Positions 9,150 to 19,781 of a stretch of DNA of 64,000 nucleotides are shown here, piece after piece. The notes beneath the pieces were generated by a model, which saw nothing but the letters and a program-made list of their open reading frames with translations, had not been told where the DNA came from and did not search any database. Position 1 is the first letter of the stretch. Every line of letters begins with the position of its first letter. Both the position numbers and the translations under genes were made by a program. Origin of the DNA: JALOLG01 sp963722415 (lineage in GTDB: Bacteria; Actinomycetota; Acidimicrobiia; Acidimicrobiales; Ilumatobacteraceae). The stretch covers positions 1-64,000 of the forward strand of contig CAVRNI010000041.1 in the NCBI GenBank assembly GCA_963722415.1. The letters run 5' to 3'.

Positions 9150-10513
9150 GGGGCTCTGCGAACTTGACGGTGTCTGACGCCGACCAGGTCGGGAGAGCCC
9201 CTGTGGAAGTGGACCCTACGCGCATGTGCGAGCTGCTGGTCGGCTTGCCGGCGGTGACGTGCTCGGCGATCGTCGACGACGCCGGTGGCCGCTGCGGGTG
9301 CACGTCGAGACCCGGGCGACCGGCCGGTGTGTCGCGGCTGTCGGCGTCCGGCGGGGGTCAAGGACGCGGCCGTGGTCGAGCTGGTGGACCTGCCGGCGTT
9401 CGGGCGGCCGGCCCGGCTGGTGTGGCGCAAGCATCGCTGGTGTGCCCGGCGCCGGCGTGCCCGGTCGGGTCGTGGACCGGCGAGGACCCGGCGATCGCGG
9501 CGCCCCGGTTGGCGCTGACCGATCGGGCCGGGCGGTGGGTGACGGAACAGGTCGGCCGCTGGGGCCGCACCGTGAACGAGGTCGCCGTCGAGCTCGGCTG
9601 CGACTGGCACACCGTCAACGACGCCGTGATCGCCTACGGCACCGCGCTGGTCGAGACGACCCCGACCGCATCGGTGAGCCGACGGCCTTGGGGCTGGACG
9701 AGACGCTGTTCGTCCGGCAAGGGCCGTGGCGCCGCCAGCGTGGTCGACCTCGATCGTCGACGTCGACGCCGGCCGGCTGCTCGACGTCGTCGCCTGGTCG
9801 AGCGCCGCGCGAGCCGTGCCGCTGGCTGGCCGCCCGAGCGACGCGTGGCTGGTGCGAGCGATCGCGCTGGGCGACGCTGGATCTGTCCGGGCCCTACCGG
9901 GCGGTGTTCGACACGATGCTGCCCGACGCCACCCAGATCGCCGACCCGTTCCACCTCGTCAAGCTGGCCAACCGCAAGCTCGACGAGTGCCGCCGGCGGG
10001 TGCAGAACGAGACGCTCGGCCATCGGGGCCGCAAGGACGATCCGCTCTACCGGTGCCGCCGCCTGCTGACCAAGGCCGACGAACGCCTCGACGACCGCGG
10101 CCGCACCAAGCTGCTCGGCCTGCTCGACGCCGGCGACCCCCGCGGCGAGGTCCGCACCGCCTGGCACGCCAAGGAAGTCGTGCGCGCGATCTACGACCAC
10201 ACCGACCCCGACCTCGCCGTCGAGTTCGTCGACGCGGCTCGGCCACGATCTGCAGGACGACTCCTGCCCGCCCGAGGTCCGCCAGCTCGGCCGCACCATC
10301 GTCCGCTGGCGCGACCAGATCGCCGCCTGGCACCAGGCCCACGTGACCAACGGGCCGACCGAGGCGGCCAACAACCTGATCAAGCGCGTCAAGCGAGTCG
10401 CGTTCGGGTTCACCCGCTTCCGCAACTACCGGATCCGCGTCCTGCTCTACGCCGGCCGACCCAACTGGGACCTACTCGCCACCATCACACCCCGCTGAAA
10501 TCCGAAGAGCCCG
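9150..10513 (+). mobile_element. ISL3-family insertion sequence
   Basis: The ends are imperfect inverted repeats: GGGGCTCTGCGAACTT at 9150-9165 and, on the other strand, CGGGCTCTTCGGATTT at 10513-10498, matching at 12 of 16 positions. GGCTCT ends are typical of ISL3 elements. I see no convincing 8-bp target duplication (GTGGCACA on the left, GATTGCCA on the right). The single transposase gene is broken in several places. Confidence 0.7.
9164..10498 (+). pseudogene. ISL3-type transposase, multiply frameshifted
   Basis: Conserved ISL3 segments follow in order in changing frames: MCELLVGLPAVTCSAIVDD, KDAAVVELVDLPAFGRP, WRKHRWC, GRWGRTVNEVAVELGCDWHTV, PTALGLDETLFVRQG, TQIADPFHLVKLANRKLDE, and GPTEAANNLIKRVKRVAFGF with RNYRIRVLLYAG. 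The LDE segment carries the first catalytic Asp, DPFHLVKL a second conserved acidic region, and the E of GPTEAANN the last. At least five frame changes are needed, so the element is probably immobile unless these are sequence errors. Confidence 0.75.
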
Positions 10514-11035
10514 ATTGCCAAGCCGCAGCGGGTCCTCGAAGGCCTGGTCGAGTGAGGACGGACGCGCTCAGATCCTTGGAGGCGAGCATCCAGGAACGGG
10601 CGTCCGCTACCGCGACAAGTCCGCAGGCATCAGCTAGGCGCCGGTCGAGGATGGGTTCAGGCTCGGCCAGACGTGTCCGAGAACGCGCGTCCGATACCGC
10701 CCCCTGCGACGAGCCAGAGCGCTGTCATCGGAGTGCCGCTCCTCCCGCACGCGATCGTGAGCACTGCAGCGCCGGCCGCGGGCCACACCACGGCGCACCT
10801 ACCTGCCGTTCGGCATCGCCGTCGTCAAGCGTGCTGGCGACGTTCGGTGTGTCTGTTCGGTGCGTTCGTTGATTCGTCGCCTTGGACGATCCGCTAGCAC
10901 CGATCGCCGATTCGGAGCGCTCTCGAATGCGACCAGTCGATCGTCGAAGTAGGTCGCGGCGCCTGTAGCCGTCGTTGATGGCGCGTTCGCTTGGGTTCCG
11001 ACCGCTCGCCGCGAGCACGCCCTGCGGCCTAGATG
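10514..11035. other. Intergenic stretch without recognisable gene
   Basis: I see no supported coding region, repeat or RNA between the right end of the insertion sequence and the end of the SARP-type regulator. Open frames here lack conserved residues. Confidence 0.4.
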
Positions 11036-12736
11036 TCACGGTGGTCTTGTGATGTTGGGACTTTGGGGACGCCTCGTCAACGGTGCGACGAAGGTTTGGA
11101 TTGCGATGATCAGAGCGTCGATGGCGTCGGAGAACCAGATGAGGTGGTCGTCGCTGTCGAGCTCTACGAGCGACGCACCTGGGATGTGTGCGGCAAGGAA
11201 GTATGCGTGCTGGAGTGGAACACAGCGGTCGCCCGAGGGATGCAGGACCAACGTGGGAGCGACGATCTGCGGGAGGGCGTCCCTCACGTCCAGGAGGCTG
11301 ACGATCTGGGCGTATTGACGTGCGGCTGAGGGGCTGGCAGCACGCGGCTGAAACCGCCTCCACTGTTGCTGGGCCGCACTGTTCGCGTCGGCGCTCGGGC
11401 AGTACCACCCAAGCCCCATATCCATGCCGCTCACGGGATCGATCTGGTCCGATCGACCCCAGGTGGCTGCTGTCGCGTCAACGCCGGCGATGATCTGATC
11501 CTCTGGAACGCCGAGTGGGAAATCGGCCGCCCACTCCAGCCTTGCCCACGTCGCGTACAGCACGAGCGCCCGCACACGTTGAGGTCGGGTGGCTGCGTAG
11601 AGGGCGGCGATCCCGCCGCCGCCCGACATCCCGATGACGACTGCTTGTTCGGACCCGGCGGCGTCGAGGATCACGTCAATGTCGTCGACCCACTGCTGGG
11701 CGTCGATGCCCGCCGGCCGGTCCGACAGCCCGGTCCCACGCTTGTCATAGAGGATGACGCGAGCGAACGATGAGAGACGACGAACCAACCGTCCCGCGTA
11801 GGCCTCCCACCACGTGTCGAGATGGGACACGAAACCGGGCACGACGATGAGGTCGGGCGGGCCGTCGCCGACGACTTGGTACGCGAGATACGTCCCGTCG
11901 GGCGTCTTGGCGTAGTGAACGGGCGGCGTCGATACAGCGACTGTTGCCTCGGTCGACGGTGACGGCGGCGGCTTCCAATCGAGATCGGAACGCTGAGCGA
12001 GGATGTCGGCTTCGAGATCTCGCAGCGCTGGCCCAGGTGCCACACCGACTTCATCGGCGAGCGATCGCCGGAGCGACCGGCACGCCCGCAAGGCTTCCGA
12101 CTGTCGACCGGCACGGTACAGGGCGAGGATCTTGTGTGCCCACAGACGTTCGTCGAGTGGATGATCACCCAACAGTTCGTCGACGCCGGCAAGGACGGCG
12201 TCGTGGTGCCCGCGCGACAACTCTGCGTCGAACAGATCCTGGGTGGCTGCCAATCGGGCTTGTTCAAGCCGATCCGACTCGCGCTCGAGATGACGAGACA
12301 GTTTGACATCGTCCAGTGCGCGACCGCGCCACAGAGCGAGAGCAGCTCGCAAGGTCACGGCCGCGTCGCCGAGTTCATCGCTGCTCGCCTGCCGCGCACC
12401 CTCGTCGACGAGTGTGAGGAACCGTCGCCAATCGACGTCGATGCCGACCGTCGAAAGCCGGTAACCGGGCGCCAGAAACTGCACCGCGTTGTCGCAGCCA
12501 GCTTCGTGCAGCACCCTGCGAAGGGCGGCAATGCGAACCTGAAGGGTCCGTCGCCCGTTCTCCGGCGGCAAGTCAGGCCACAGTTCCTCGATCAGCAGGT
12601 CGGCCGGCACGACCTGATCGGCTCGAAGTGCGAGCAACGCCAACAGGGCCCGCTCCTTACGCGCCGACGGTGTGATCTCCCCGTCCCCGGCGAAGAGTTG
12701 CACGGGCCCCAGCAGTCGAAGCGCCAATGTGGCCAC
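11036..12736 (-). CDS. SARP/BTAD-type regulator fused to an alpha/beta hydrolase
   Basis: The 566-residue protein starts most plausibly at GTG 12736 (VATLALRLLGPVQLFAGD). Residues 1-95 are an OmpR-like winged helix (RKERALLALLALRADQVV, GRRTLQVRIAALRRVL). Residues 100-245 are a bacterial transcriptional activation domain (LWRGRALDD, DELLGDHPLDERLWAHKILALYRAGRQSEALRA). After a Pro/Ser linker, residues 275-560 form an alpha/beta hydrolase with nucleophile GMSGGGG, Asp in HPSGDRCVP and His in SDDHLIWF. The hydrolase may sense or modify an effector. It is transcribed divergently from a small secreted protein, and a heptamer direct repeat of SARP spacing lies just upstream. Confidence 0.8.
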   Translation of the reverse strand: MATLALRLLGPVQLFAGDGEITPSARKERALLALLALRADQVVPADLLIEELWPDLPPENGRRTLQVRIAALRRVLHEAGCDNAVQFLAPGYRLSTVGIDVDWRRFLTLVDEGARQASSDELGDAAVTLRAALALWRGRALDDVKLSRHLERESDRLEQARLAATQDLFDAELSRGHHDAVLAGVDELLGDHPLDERLWAHKILALYRAGRQSEALRACRSLRRSLADEVGVAPGPALRDLEADILAQRSDLDWKPPPSPSTEATVAVSTPPVHYAKTPDGTYLAYQVVGDGPPDLIVVPGFVSHLDTWWEAYAGRLVRRLSSFARVILYDKRGTGLSDRPAGIDAQQWVDDIDVILDAAGSEQAVVIGMSGGGGIAALYAATRPQRVRALVLYATWARLEWAADFPLGVPEDQIIAGVDATAATWGRSDQIDPVSGMDMGLGWYCPSADANSAAQQQWRRFQPRAASPSAARQYAQIVSLLDVRDALPQIVAPTLVLHPSGDRCVPLQHAYFLAAHIPGASLVELDSDDHLIWFSDAIDALIIAIQTFVAPLTRRPQSPNITRPP

Positions 12737-12762
12737 CGACTTTGCACAGTACACACGATGTC

Positions 12763-12780
12763 CGTGAGCGTCGCGTGAGC
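12763..12780 (-). promoter_or_regulatory. CGTGAGC heptamer direct repeat, 11-bp period (SARP site candidate)
   Basis: CGTGAGC occurs at 12763-12769 and again at 12774-12780. SARP regulators are known to bind heptamer direct repeats spaced by one helical turn. The position, 27 bases upstream of the SARP start, suits autoregulation. Two short copies could also be chance. Confidence 0.35.
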
Positions 12781-12824
12781 TCCACGTCGCGCGGTGATGA
12801 GCGGATTGGCGCATCGTCACCTCC

Positions 12825-13130
12825 ATGATCCACCGCCCAGATCGCACGACGCCAACCCGGACCCCTGCCCGCAGAGCTGACCGCCTCGTCCTCGTCGGCG
12901 CTATGACTGTCGTCTGCGTCATCAGCGGCGCCTTCAGCGACTCAGCGACGGCGGCGCCTCAACGTGCCACGGCCGACGTGGGGGCAGTCGCTGCTCCCTC
13001 ACCCTCCGACACGATCCTGGGCTGGATCCTCGGCGCCGAATTTCCCGACCTCAGCGCCTTCCCGGAAACCTGGGCCTCCACAGCCTTTCCCAACCGCTGC
13101 ATCACCATCTCACCACTACCCTGCCCCTGA
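12825..13130 (+). CDS. Small secreted protein, function unknown
   Basis: The 101-residue product has a basic N-region (RTPARRADR), a hydrophobic core (LVLVGAMTVVCVISGAF) and a likely signal-peptidase site near TATAA-PQ. The mature part is about 55 residues, rich in Ser/Pro, with two cysteines near the end (NRCITISPLPCP) that could form a disulphide. I recognise no family. It lies 88 bases from, and divergent to, the SARP-hydrolase regulator, so the two may share control. Confidence 0.5.
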   Translation: MIHRPDRTTPTRTPARRADRLVLVGAMTVVCVISGAFSDSATAAPQRATADVGAVAAPSPSDTILGWILGAEFPDLSAFPETWASTAFPNRCITISPLPCP

Positions 13131-13657
13131 CTTCCGACGTCGCTCGTCGCGTTCGCCGACCACCGCGTCAGTGCTCTGTGCAGACGTACGATCCGCGACA
13201 CCATGCCGGTAAATCCGAGCATGTCCGGGAAGCGCCGTAGGTGACGCTCGCGCCAGCAAGCGTCTTCAGGTGGTGCCTGCGTGTTGCGCGACCGATCGAC
13301 GGATCCGGCGCGACCTCCGAGGGTCGTGCTGGACTGTCGACGACGCCGACCGGATCGCCGGCTTTCTGGATCGAGAGCCGGCTACGCGGACTGAACGCGG
13401 CCCGCATGGCGGTGTCCGCTAACGACGGGGATAACGACGAGCGGCCGCGTCCTCGACCGCCGGCTCGATGGCGGCACCACCGAACGTCCGGCGTCGTCGT
13501 TCGGTCACCGGCACGGTCTTGCCGCGGGATGCCGAACGGCAGTTCGGTGCTGGTCGGACGGCGGTGGAGATAAATTCTTGTCCGGGCGTGCATAAATCCG
13601 GGTCGCTCATGCGTGTGTGTTGATATGGGGACTAGTGGGCTGTTCGAGGTGGCGGTG
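13131..13657. other. Intergenic stretch holding repeat copy A
   Basis: No supported gene. Positions about 13425-13500 resemble 15727-15805 in the same orientation, with an identical 23-base core at 13442-13464. The two copies bracket the sigma factor-kelch pair. Confidence 0.4.
13442..13464 (+). repeat. Diverged direct repeat, copy A core
   Basis: The 23-base core is identical to 15756-15778. Around it both copies share GTGTCCG, GACGGGGA and a following ACCGAAC in the same order, with small indels. The match extends over roughly 75 bases. Confidence 0.45.
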
Positions 13658-14157
13658 ATGTCGATCGAGCCGATGTCGTTGACGTCGGGGTTCGAGGACG
13701 TGTATCGCCGCGAGTATCCCGGTCTGGTGGCGGTGGCGACGGCGCTCACCGGTGATGTCCGCGACGGCGAGGACGCCGTGCAGGACACGATGGTGCGAGC
13801 GTTCGTGCGTTGGGATCACGTCGGTCAACTGGAGCGACCGGGGGCGTGGTGTCATCGGGTGTTGCTGAATGCGTGTCGGTCGCGATGGCGGCGGCGGCGC
13901 ACCGAGGCAGCGGTTCTGGTCGCGGTGCGCGTCGCGAGGAACGGTCGGTGGCGGAGCCGTCAGCGGATGTCATGGTGTTCTGGGCGCTGGTGCGCGAGTT
14001 GCCCTCGCGACCGCGGTTGTCGGTGACGTTGCACTTCGCGGGTGAGCGCACGATGGCCGAGATCGCTTCGATCCTGGATGTGCCGGAAGGAACCGTGCGG
14101 TCCGACATCGCCCGCGCCCGAGTCGTGATCACCAAAGCACTGAGGAGCCAACCATGA
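13658..14157 (+). CDS. ECF RNA polymerase sigma factor (SigE/SigM type), frameshifted
   Basis: Region 2 is clear: FEDVYRREYPGLVAVATALTGD, DGEDAVQDTMVRAFVRWDHV, then RPGAWCHRVLLNACRSRWRRRR. A one-base shift near 13915-13930 leads to region 4: VFWALVRELPSRPRLSVTLHF, MAEIASILDVPEGTVRSDIARAR. The ATG at 13658 is chosen because SIEPMSLTSGFEDVYRREY is a typical start for the family; upstream GTG codons are possible. Its stop overlaps the next start as ATGA, so the partner is translationally coupled, as is usual for a sigma factor and the membrane protein that controls or depends on it. Confidence 0.75.
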
Positions 14158-15653
14158 GCACCGAGATCCCTGGGCTGCCGGAGTCGGAGCTGGACGGTGA
14201 TGACGATGCGGTGTTCGACGAACTTGCGCGTCGCGCCGGGGCGGCGCTGCGGCGCCCGGCCCCCGAGGACGGTGTACGCGCCATCGCCGACCGGCATCGA
14301 CGCCAGCAAGCGCTCAAAGCGATCGTGGTCGGCGGGGTCGCGGTGGCGGCACTGATCGGCGCGCTGGTCGCTCGTCGCCAAATCGCGACGACCCCGACAG
14401 CCTGACCCCGGTCGATTCGTCACCCGCCACGATCCCAGCGACCACGACCCCGGCGCCGAGCGACCGCACGGTCCGGTCGTTTCGTCGCCCGCCACGATGC
14501 CAGCCACCACGACGCCCAGCGCCATCGACGACGCCCCGGTGACGACGCCGACGCGACCGGTCAAACGCAGCTGTTCACCGAGGTTGCGCCCGACACGATG
14601 GTGACACTCCCACTGGCGCCCTCGATGCGCCACAGTGGCCGTCCGCGGTGTGGTCCGGAACCGAGATGATCGTGTGGGGAGTAACACCCGACGCGGTCGG
14701 CGCGGCGTTCAATCCGGCGACGGGCACGTGGCGGGTCACTGCTCCGGCACCCATCGACGGTCGATGTGGCCGGCCGCCGTTTGGACGGGTACGAGATGAT
14801 CGCGTGGGGCGGCAATCCTTCGGCGGCACGGGACGCAGACGGCGCCGCCTACAACCCCGCCACCGACACGTGGCGACAACTGCCCGATGCCCCGCTCGGT
14901 CCGGGCAGCCCGCGACCCGGTGTGGACAGGCGACGAGGTCGTCATCATCGGCGCGTACCACGTCGGCGAAACACCGCACCGACGCCAGTTCCGATGCACC
15001 ACGGCCGTCGCGGCATACAACCCGGCAACGGACCAATGGCGCCCGCTCGCTGATTACCCGGTGAGAGCCGAGGCAGGCGGTTTGGACCGGAACGACGATC
15101 CTCACCGACGGCCTCGTGCTACGACCTGGAGTACCGAAGCATGGAACATCCGATGACGACGCCTCCTACACCGCTCTTGTCGGGCTCCCCGATCGCGATG
15201 GCGTGGCGCGGACGGTCCTCGCGTTGCCGTCCGAGAACGGCGCGCCCGTCGCCGTGCTTGACAGCGACGGCAACTCGATCGGGAGCCTCCCGGGCATTCC
15301 CGCCGACCGCGGCACATTCGGTGACCGTCTCTCAGCAATCGGAGTATGGGCAGGAGAGGAAGCACTGTTCTGGATACACAGCGGTGACTCGTCTTCGTCA
15401 CGGAGACCCGCTCGAAGGGTGGGCACTGAACCCCGCGACCAAGACCTGGCGACCACTTCCCGGTAACGACCTGATACCGACCCAATCGGGTAACGCACAT
15501 GCGTTGGTGGCCGCCGGTGACGTGGTGCTCGCGTGGGGAGCCACATCTTCCAAGGCATCGCGTACCGCGCACCAACGAGCGCGACCGGTTGATCGGCGAT
15601 TCCACACGAAGGCGCCCGAACCACCAGAGCGCAGGGTCCGGGACTGCGACTAG
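14154..15653 (+). pseudogene. Membrane-anchored kelch-repeat beta-propeller protein, multiply frameshifted
   Basis: The intact first part (83 residues) has an acidic N-terminus, FDELARRAGAALRRPAPEDG, and one membrane helix (ALKAIVVGGVAVAALIGALVA). After it, reading different frames gives a Ser/Thr/Pro linker with a duplicated SSPAT-PATTTP unit and then kelch motifs: WSGTEMIVWG with FNPATGTWR, LDGYEMIAWGG with YNPATDTWRQLP, VWTGDEVVIIG with YNPATDQWRPL, and LNPATKTWRPLPG. The cytoplasmic segment before the helix could bind the co-transcribed sigma factor as an anti-sigma factor; this is inference. At least four frame changes are needed. Confidence 0.6.
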
Positions 15654-16232
15654 CACCAGCACCGATTGCCCGTGATGGGCGCCGGGGCGCCAGCCTGCAC
15701 GTGTACGAATGCCCTCGCGGTCGAGGTGTCCGAGAAAGACGGGGAATAGCCTGGCCGGCCGCGTCCTCGACCGCCGGCACTCGGCGGCGGTACCGAACTC
15801 CGCTGGGAACCGTTCGGTGCGAGGCCTGCGTCACGCTCGCTGGCTCCGGCTCGTCGTGTGAGCGAAGCAGCAACTCGCTGGACGTCGTGACGACCACCAC
15901 GCCGAACGCCGAGTAGGGACGCGTCGAGTCGCGCTGCGGATCGCATGCAAACAGAGCGATGGCAGCGTCGACGTCCGGCTGGGCAGCGTCGTTCTGGCGC
16001 GCCTCGTTGGGGCCCAAGTGGGACGCGCAGGAGGCCCTGGACGAGGTGATTACCGCTGCGGCTATCGCTGGTCCTGCGGGTGTGGGCGAGATGCGGGATC
16101 GACGCCCGTTGTAACCTGTCGGCCCGTCGCGCAGACGCGTTTGTGCACTCGGTCGGGCACGAGGCGTCGACGACATACTGCTCCGCTGCCGTCGCCCGTC
16201 GCTCATCCGCGGGACCTCGCCGCGGGACGAGG
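15654..16232. other. Intergenic stretch holding repeat copy B
   Basis: I find no supported gene. The only structure is the diverged direct repeat around 15727-15805. Confidence 0.4.
15756..15778 (+). repeat. Diverged direct repeat, copy B core
   Basis: This 23-base core is identical to 13442-13464; flanking similarity covers roughly 15727-15805. Confidence 0.45.
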
Positions 16233-19083
16233 TCATCTCCTGGGGGCGTCGAGGAGTCCCAGGCGCCGAGCCTCGTATTGGATGAGCGCTGCGCCGGTTC
16301 GGTCGGCGATTGCCAGCGCCTCATGGACGAGGTCCTTGGTGGCGTCTCGGGATTCACCGAGATGCTGGCGGGCGACGGCGAGTCGGAGCAGTTCGCGGCC
16401 GAGGAAGAGCGGGGTCTTGCGTTCGCGGCTGGCGGTGACGGCCTGCTCGGCGAGCTGTCGTGCGCGATGGTGGTCACCGGTGACGAGCGCCATCTGGGCG
16501 AGGACGAGGTCGACGGTGGAGACGACGGTCGACGGGAGGGCGGCGATTCGTCCGGTGAACGGGTGCAGCTGCGCGGCGATCGCCGCGGCGGCCGTCTGGT
16601 GGCCCAGGATGTCCGCGGTCTCGGCGAGCGAGGTCATGTCGGTGAGCCAGAGCTGGTTGCGGCGGACCTCGCGGAAGCCGTTGCTCAAGAAGGCGGTGAG
16701 GATCGAGCGCGCTTCGTCGAGCTGGCCGGCGAAGGCGTGGGCGGCGGCGAGGACTGTCCGGTACGACGCGCCGAAGGCGGGATGGCCGGTGCCGGGTTCG
16801 ATCAGCGGGATGAGCTCCCCGAGTCGAGCCTGCTGGCCGCGGATGACGATCAATGCCGGTCCGTACCACAAGGAGGTGTCGAACCCGGACGATTCGAGAT
16901 CGAGCACTTCGTTCGCTGTCTCCTCGGCCCCAGCGAGGTCGCCGGCGAGCAGCAGTTGCGACGACCGGTAGAGCATGAACAGGGCGACATAGATCGGTGC
17001 CGGTTCGCCACCGAGGAACGAACGGGCGGCCGACATCGCTCGGTCAGCCGACGCCAAGTCGCCCTCCTCGCGGTACGTCCATGCCCGCTGGACGAAACCG
17101 TGAAGGACGAACGGTGTGTGGCCGGTTCGCCGGCCGAGGGTGATCAACCGGTTGGCTGTCGGATGCCCGGCGTCGGCGTTGCCGGGGGTCTTGCCGGCGA
17201 GGCGGTAGGACAGCAGGACGTGACCGAGTGTGTCTGGATCGCCGAGCTCCTCGGCGATGGTCAGTGCTTCGCGCAAGACCTCGAGCGCTCGGTCAGGATC
17301 GGTGAACGTGACGTACTCCGACAGGGCGGCGAGCGTCCGGGCCCGGAGCGCGCTGGGTTCGCGACCAAGTGCCTGGAGGGCCTCTTCGACGATGACGACA
17401 AAATCGGGATCGGCGCCGTAGACGGGCACACCGCCGTAGCGCATCATCGCCAGTGCGACCTCGGCGAGCGCCCCCGGATTGTCGGCGTTGCGGGCCATGG
17501 TCGCGGCGCGCAGCAACAGCTCACGGGACTGCGGGTCGCCGATGCCGTTGAGGACCTCGCCGAGTTTGGTGGTGAGCGTGAGGACGAGGTCCGGTCGCGG
17601 TTCCTCGATCACCGCCGCGACCTGGAGCGCCCGGCGATAGTGCGTCGCCGCCTCTCCCAGCCCCAGCGAGCGCTCGGCGCGGGCCGCGGCCAGCATTGCG
17701 TAGTCCACAGCCTGGGGCGCGTTGCCCAGTGGCGCGGCGATCGAAGCGTGGCGGGCGAGTTCCGGCAGCACTTCTTCGTCGGCCGGCAACCGCGCCGCGA
17801 GGGTGGCGGCGACGTCGCGGTGGATCCTCAAGCGTGCGCTGCGGGAGAAGGCTGTCGTAGCGGGCTCGCCGGAACAGCGCGTGGGTGAACGCAAACTCCC
17901 CCGGTCGACCCGGCACGGAGTGGACGAGACCGGCTGCCGAGATGCGCTCGAGGCTCGCCAGGGCGGCCTCCACATCGCAGCCCACGGTGCGAGCGACGAC
18001 GTCGAGGTCGAACTCGGTGCCCACGACGGAGGCGACATCGACGACGGGGAGGTCGGCTTCCGTCAGGAGCGCATACCGCCGGGCGAGCATGGCGTGCAGC
18101 GACGCGGGGTTGTCGCGACGGCTGCGGGCGACCTCGACGACGAGGAGCGGGTTGCCGCCGGTCTCGTTGGTCACCGTCGTGGAGTCGGCGGTGGACCCGA
18201 GCCGGGCGAGGAGGTCGGCGACCTCGGCGGCCGGCAGACCGCCGAGGTCGATGTTGTCGACCGCCGGCATACGGGCGAGGTCGCCGAGCAGCACCCGGAG
18301 CTCGTCATCGACATCAGGTGCAGTGTCGCGGGTGGTGATCAGCGTCAGGATCGGGGCGTGTGTCGACGAGCGGGCGATGTGACGCACCGTCGCGCGTGTC
18401 GTTGCGGTGGCGAAGTGGAGATCCTCGACGACGAGCACGAGGGGAGCTTCGTCGGCGGCTCGCCGGAAGTAGCGACCGACAGCGGCCGCGATCGTCGCCT
18501 GCCCCGACACCGCGTCGAGCTCGGCGGGCGTCGCGACAACTCCGACCTCTCGCGCAAGGCGAGGGACGATCCGGGCAAGGACGGCGGCGTCAGTGCCGGC
18601 ACGGCGTCGAATGGACACGTCCGAAAGCCCTGTCAAGTCATCAGTGATGGCCTGGACGAACGGTTGAAACGGCGCCTCGGCATCCTCGAAGCACATTCCG
18701 AGCATGACGTGGCCTCCGGCCTGGTCGACCTCGGCCGAGAACTCGGCGGCCAGCCGGCTCTTGCCGATCCCGGCTTCACCGGCGATGACCGCGACGCGCG
18801 ACGGTCCGGTGAGACACTCCCTCCACAGCTCCCCCAACCGTCGACGCTCGCGGACACGACCGACGAAGCCCGCCGGCTCGACGAGCAACTCGAGCACGGC
18901 GGGAAGTCGCTTGTTGCGATCGCGTGCCTGCTCGCGCGCCGCGATCTCAGCGAGCTCGCGGCGATTCGTCGCCTCGAGCTTGCGCAGCAGTGCTGCGACG
19001 TGCGACTCGACGGTCCGCTCGGAGACGAACAGACGCGCCGCGATCTCGGCGTTCGTGAGCCGTTCAGCCAGCGCCGCGAGCAC
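16233..19083 (-). CDS. Large ATPase regulator with N-terminal LuxR helix-turn-helix (LAL-like), frameshifted
   Basis: The N-terminus is a LuxR-type helix-turn-helix (LTRRETDVLAALAERLTNAEIAARLFVSERTVESHV). A STAND-type ATPase follows, with Walker A AGEAGIGKSRLAAEF, Walker B LVLVVEDLHF and the sensor NPLLVVEVARSRR. A one-base shift near 17830 leads to a long TPR-rich C-terminal region ending RRLGLLDAPRR. The helix-turn-helix is at the N-terminus instead of the usual C-terminus. No ATG, GTG or TTG precedes QLTRRETD in frame, whereas the neighbouring frame offers GTG (VLSTEIPPTRE), so another indel near 19105 is likely. It is divergent from the SnoaL-P450-OsmC-flavoprotein genes and is the obvious candidate regulator for them. 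Confidence 0.75.
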
Positions 19084-19287
19084 GTCCGTCTCACGTCGGG
19101 TCAGCTGCGGGCTGGATCCGCCTCGCGCGTCGGCGGAATTTCCGTACTGAGCACGGATGCTTGACCTGACCGTGAGTCGTCACTATAGACCGCGCCAGTC
19201 TCGGCTCCGTTGCGCATCGGAGCCGCCGTCGAAGACGCTCGAGCGACACACCACCCAACCCGAACTCGAGAGGGAGAACGATCCTCG

Positions 19288-19781
19288 TTGACACACGAAG
19301 ACAGCGCTGCCGTGAGCCCGCACTTGCGAGCCTCGACATCAGCGAGGACCGAGCGGCACCGGCGGAATCGGCGTGGACGGGACGAGAAGCTCCGACGGGT
19401 ACGCCGACACGTGCCGACGCCGTTGTCGAGGCGGTCGCCCGACGCGACTTCGGCTGCCTGGCCGCTGCGCTGCACGACGACGTTCATCTGCTCGCGCTGT
19501 TGCCCGGCGGCGTCAGGGAGTGGCACGGGCGTGCCGGCGTGAATGCGGCCTTCACCGGCTGGTTCGACGGCTTCGACGAGTACGAGCTGGTGGACGCCGA
19601 GATCTGTGAGGTGGGACCTCGGCTGCACCTCTCCTGGCGCCTGCGTGTGCGCACCGCAAGGATCGCGGATCGCTCGCTGCTCGTCGAGCAGCACGTCTAC
19701 GCCGACGTCGACGCTGACGGCCAGATCTCCCGGCTCTCCTTGCTCTGCTCGGGCTTCTGGCGGGAGCGCGCCCGTGGCTGA
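19288..19781 (+). CDS. SnoaL/NTF2-like protein, start unclear
   Basis: From about 19408 the frame reads DAVVEAVARRDFGCLAAALHDDVHLLALLPGGVREWHGRAGV, then FDEYELVDAEICEVGPRLHLSWRLRV and LVEQHVYADVDADGQISRLSLLCSGFW, a typical SnoaL-like polyketide-cyclase/NTF2 fold. The frame has no standard start codon. TTG at 19288, behind GAGAGGGAG and one frame away, may be the real start with an indel between. The stop overlaps the P450 start (GTGGCTGA), so they are translationally coupled. Confidence 0.6.
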
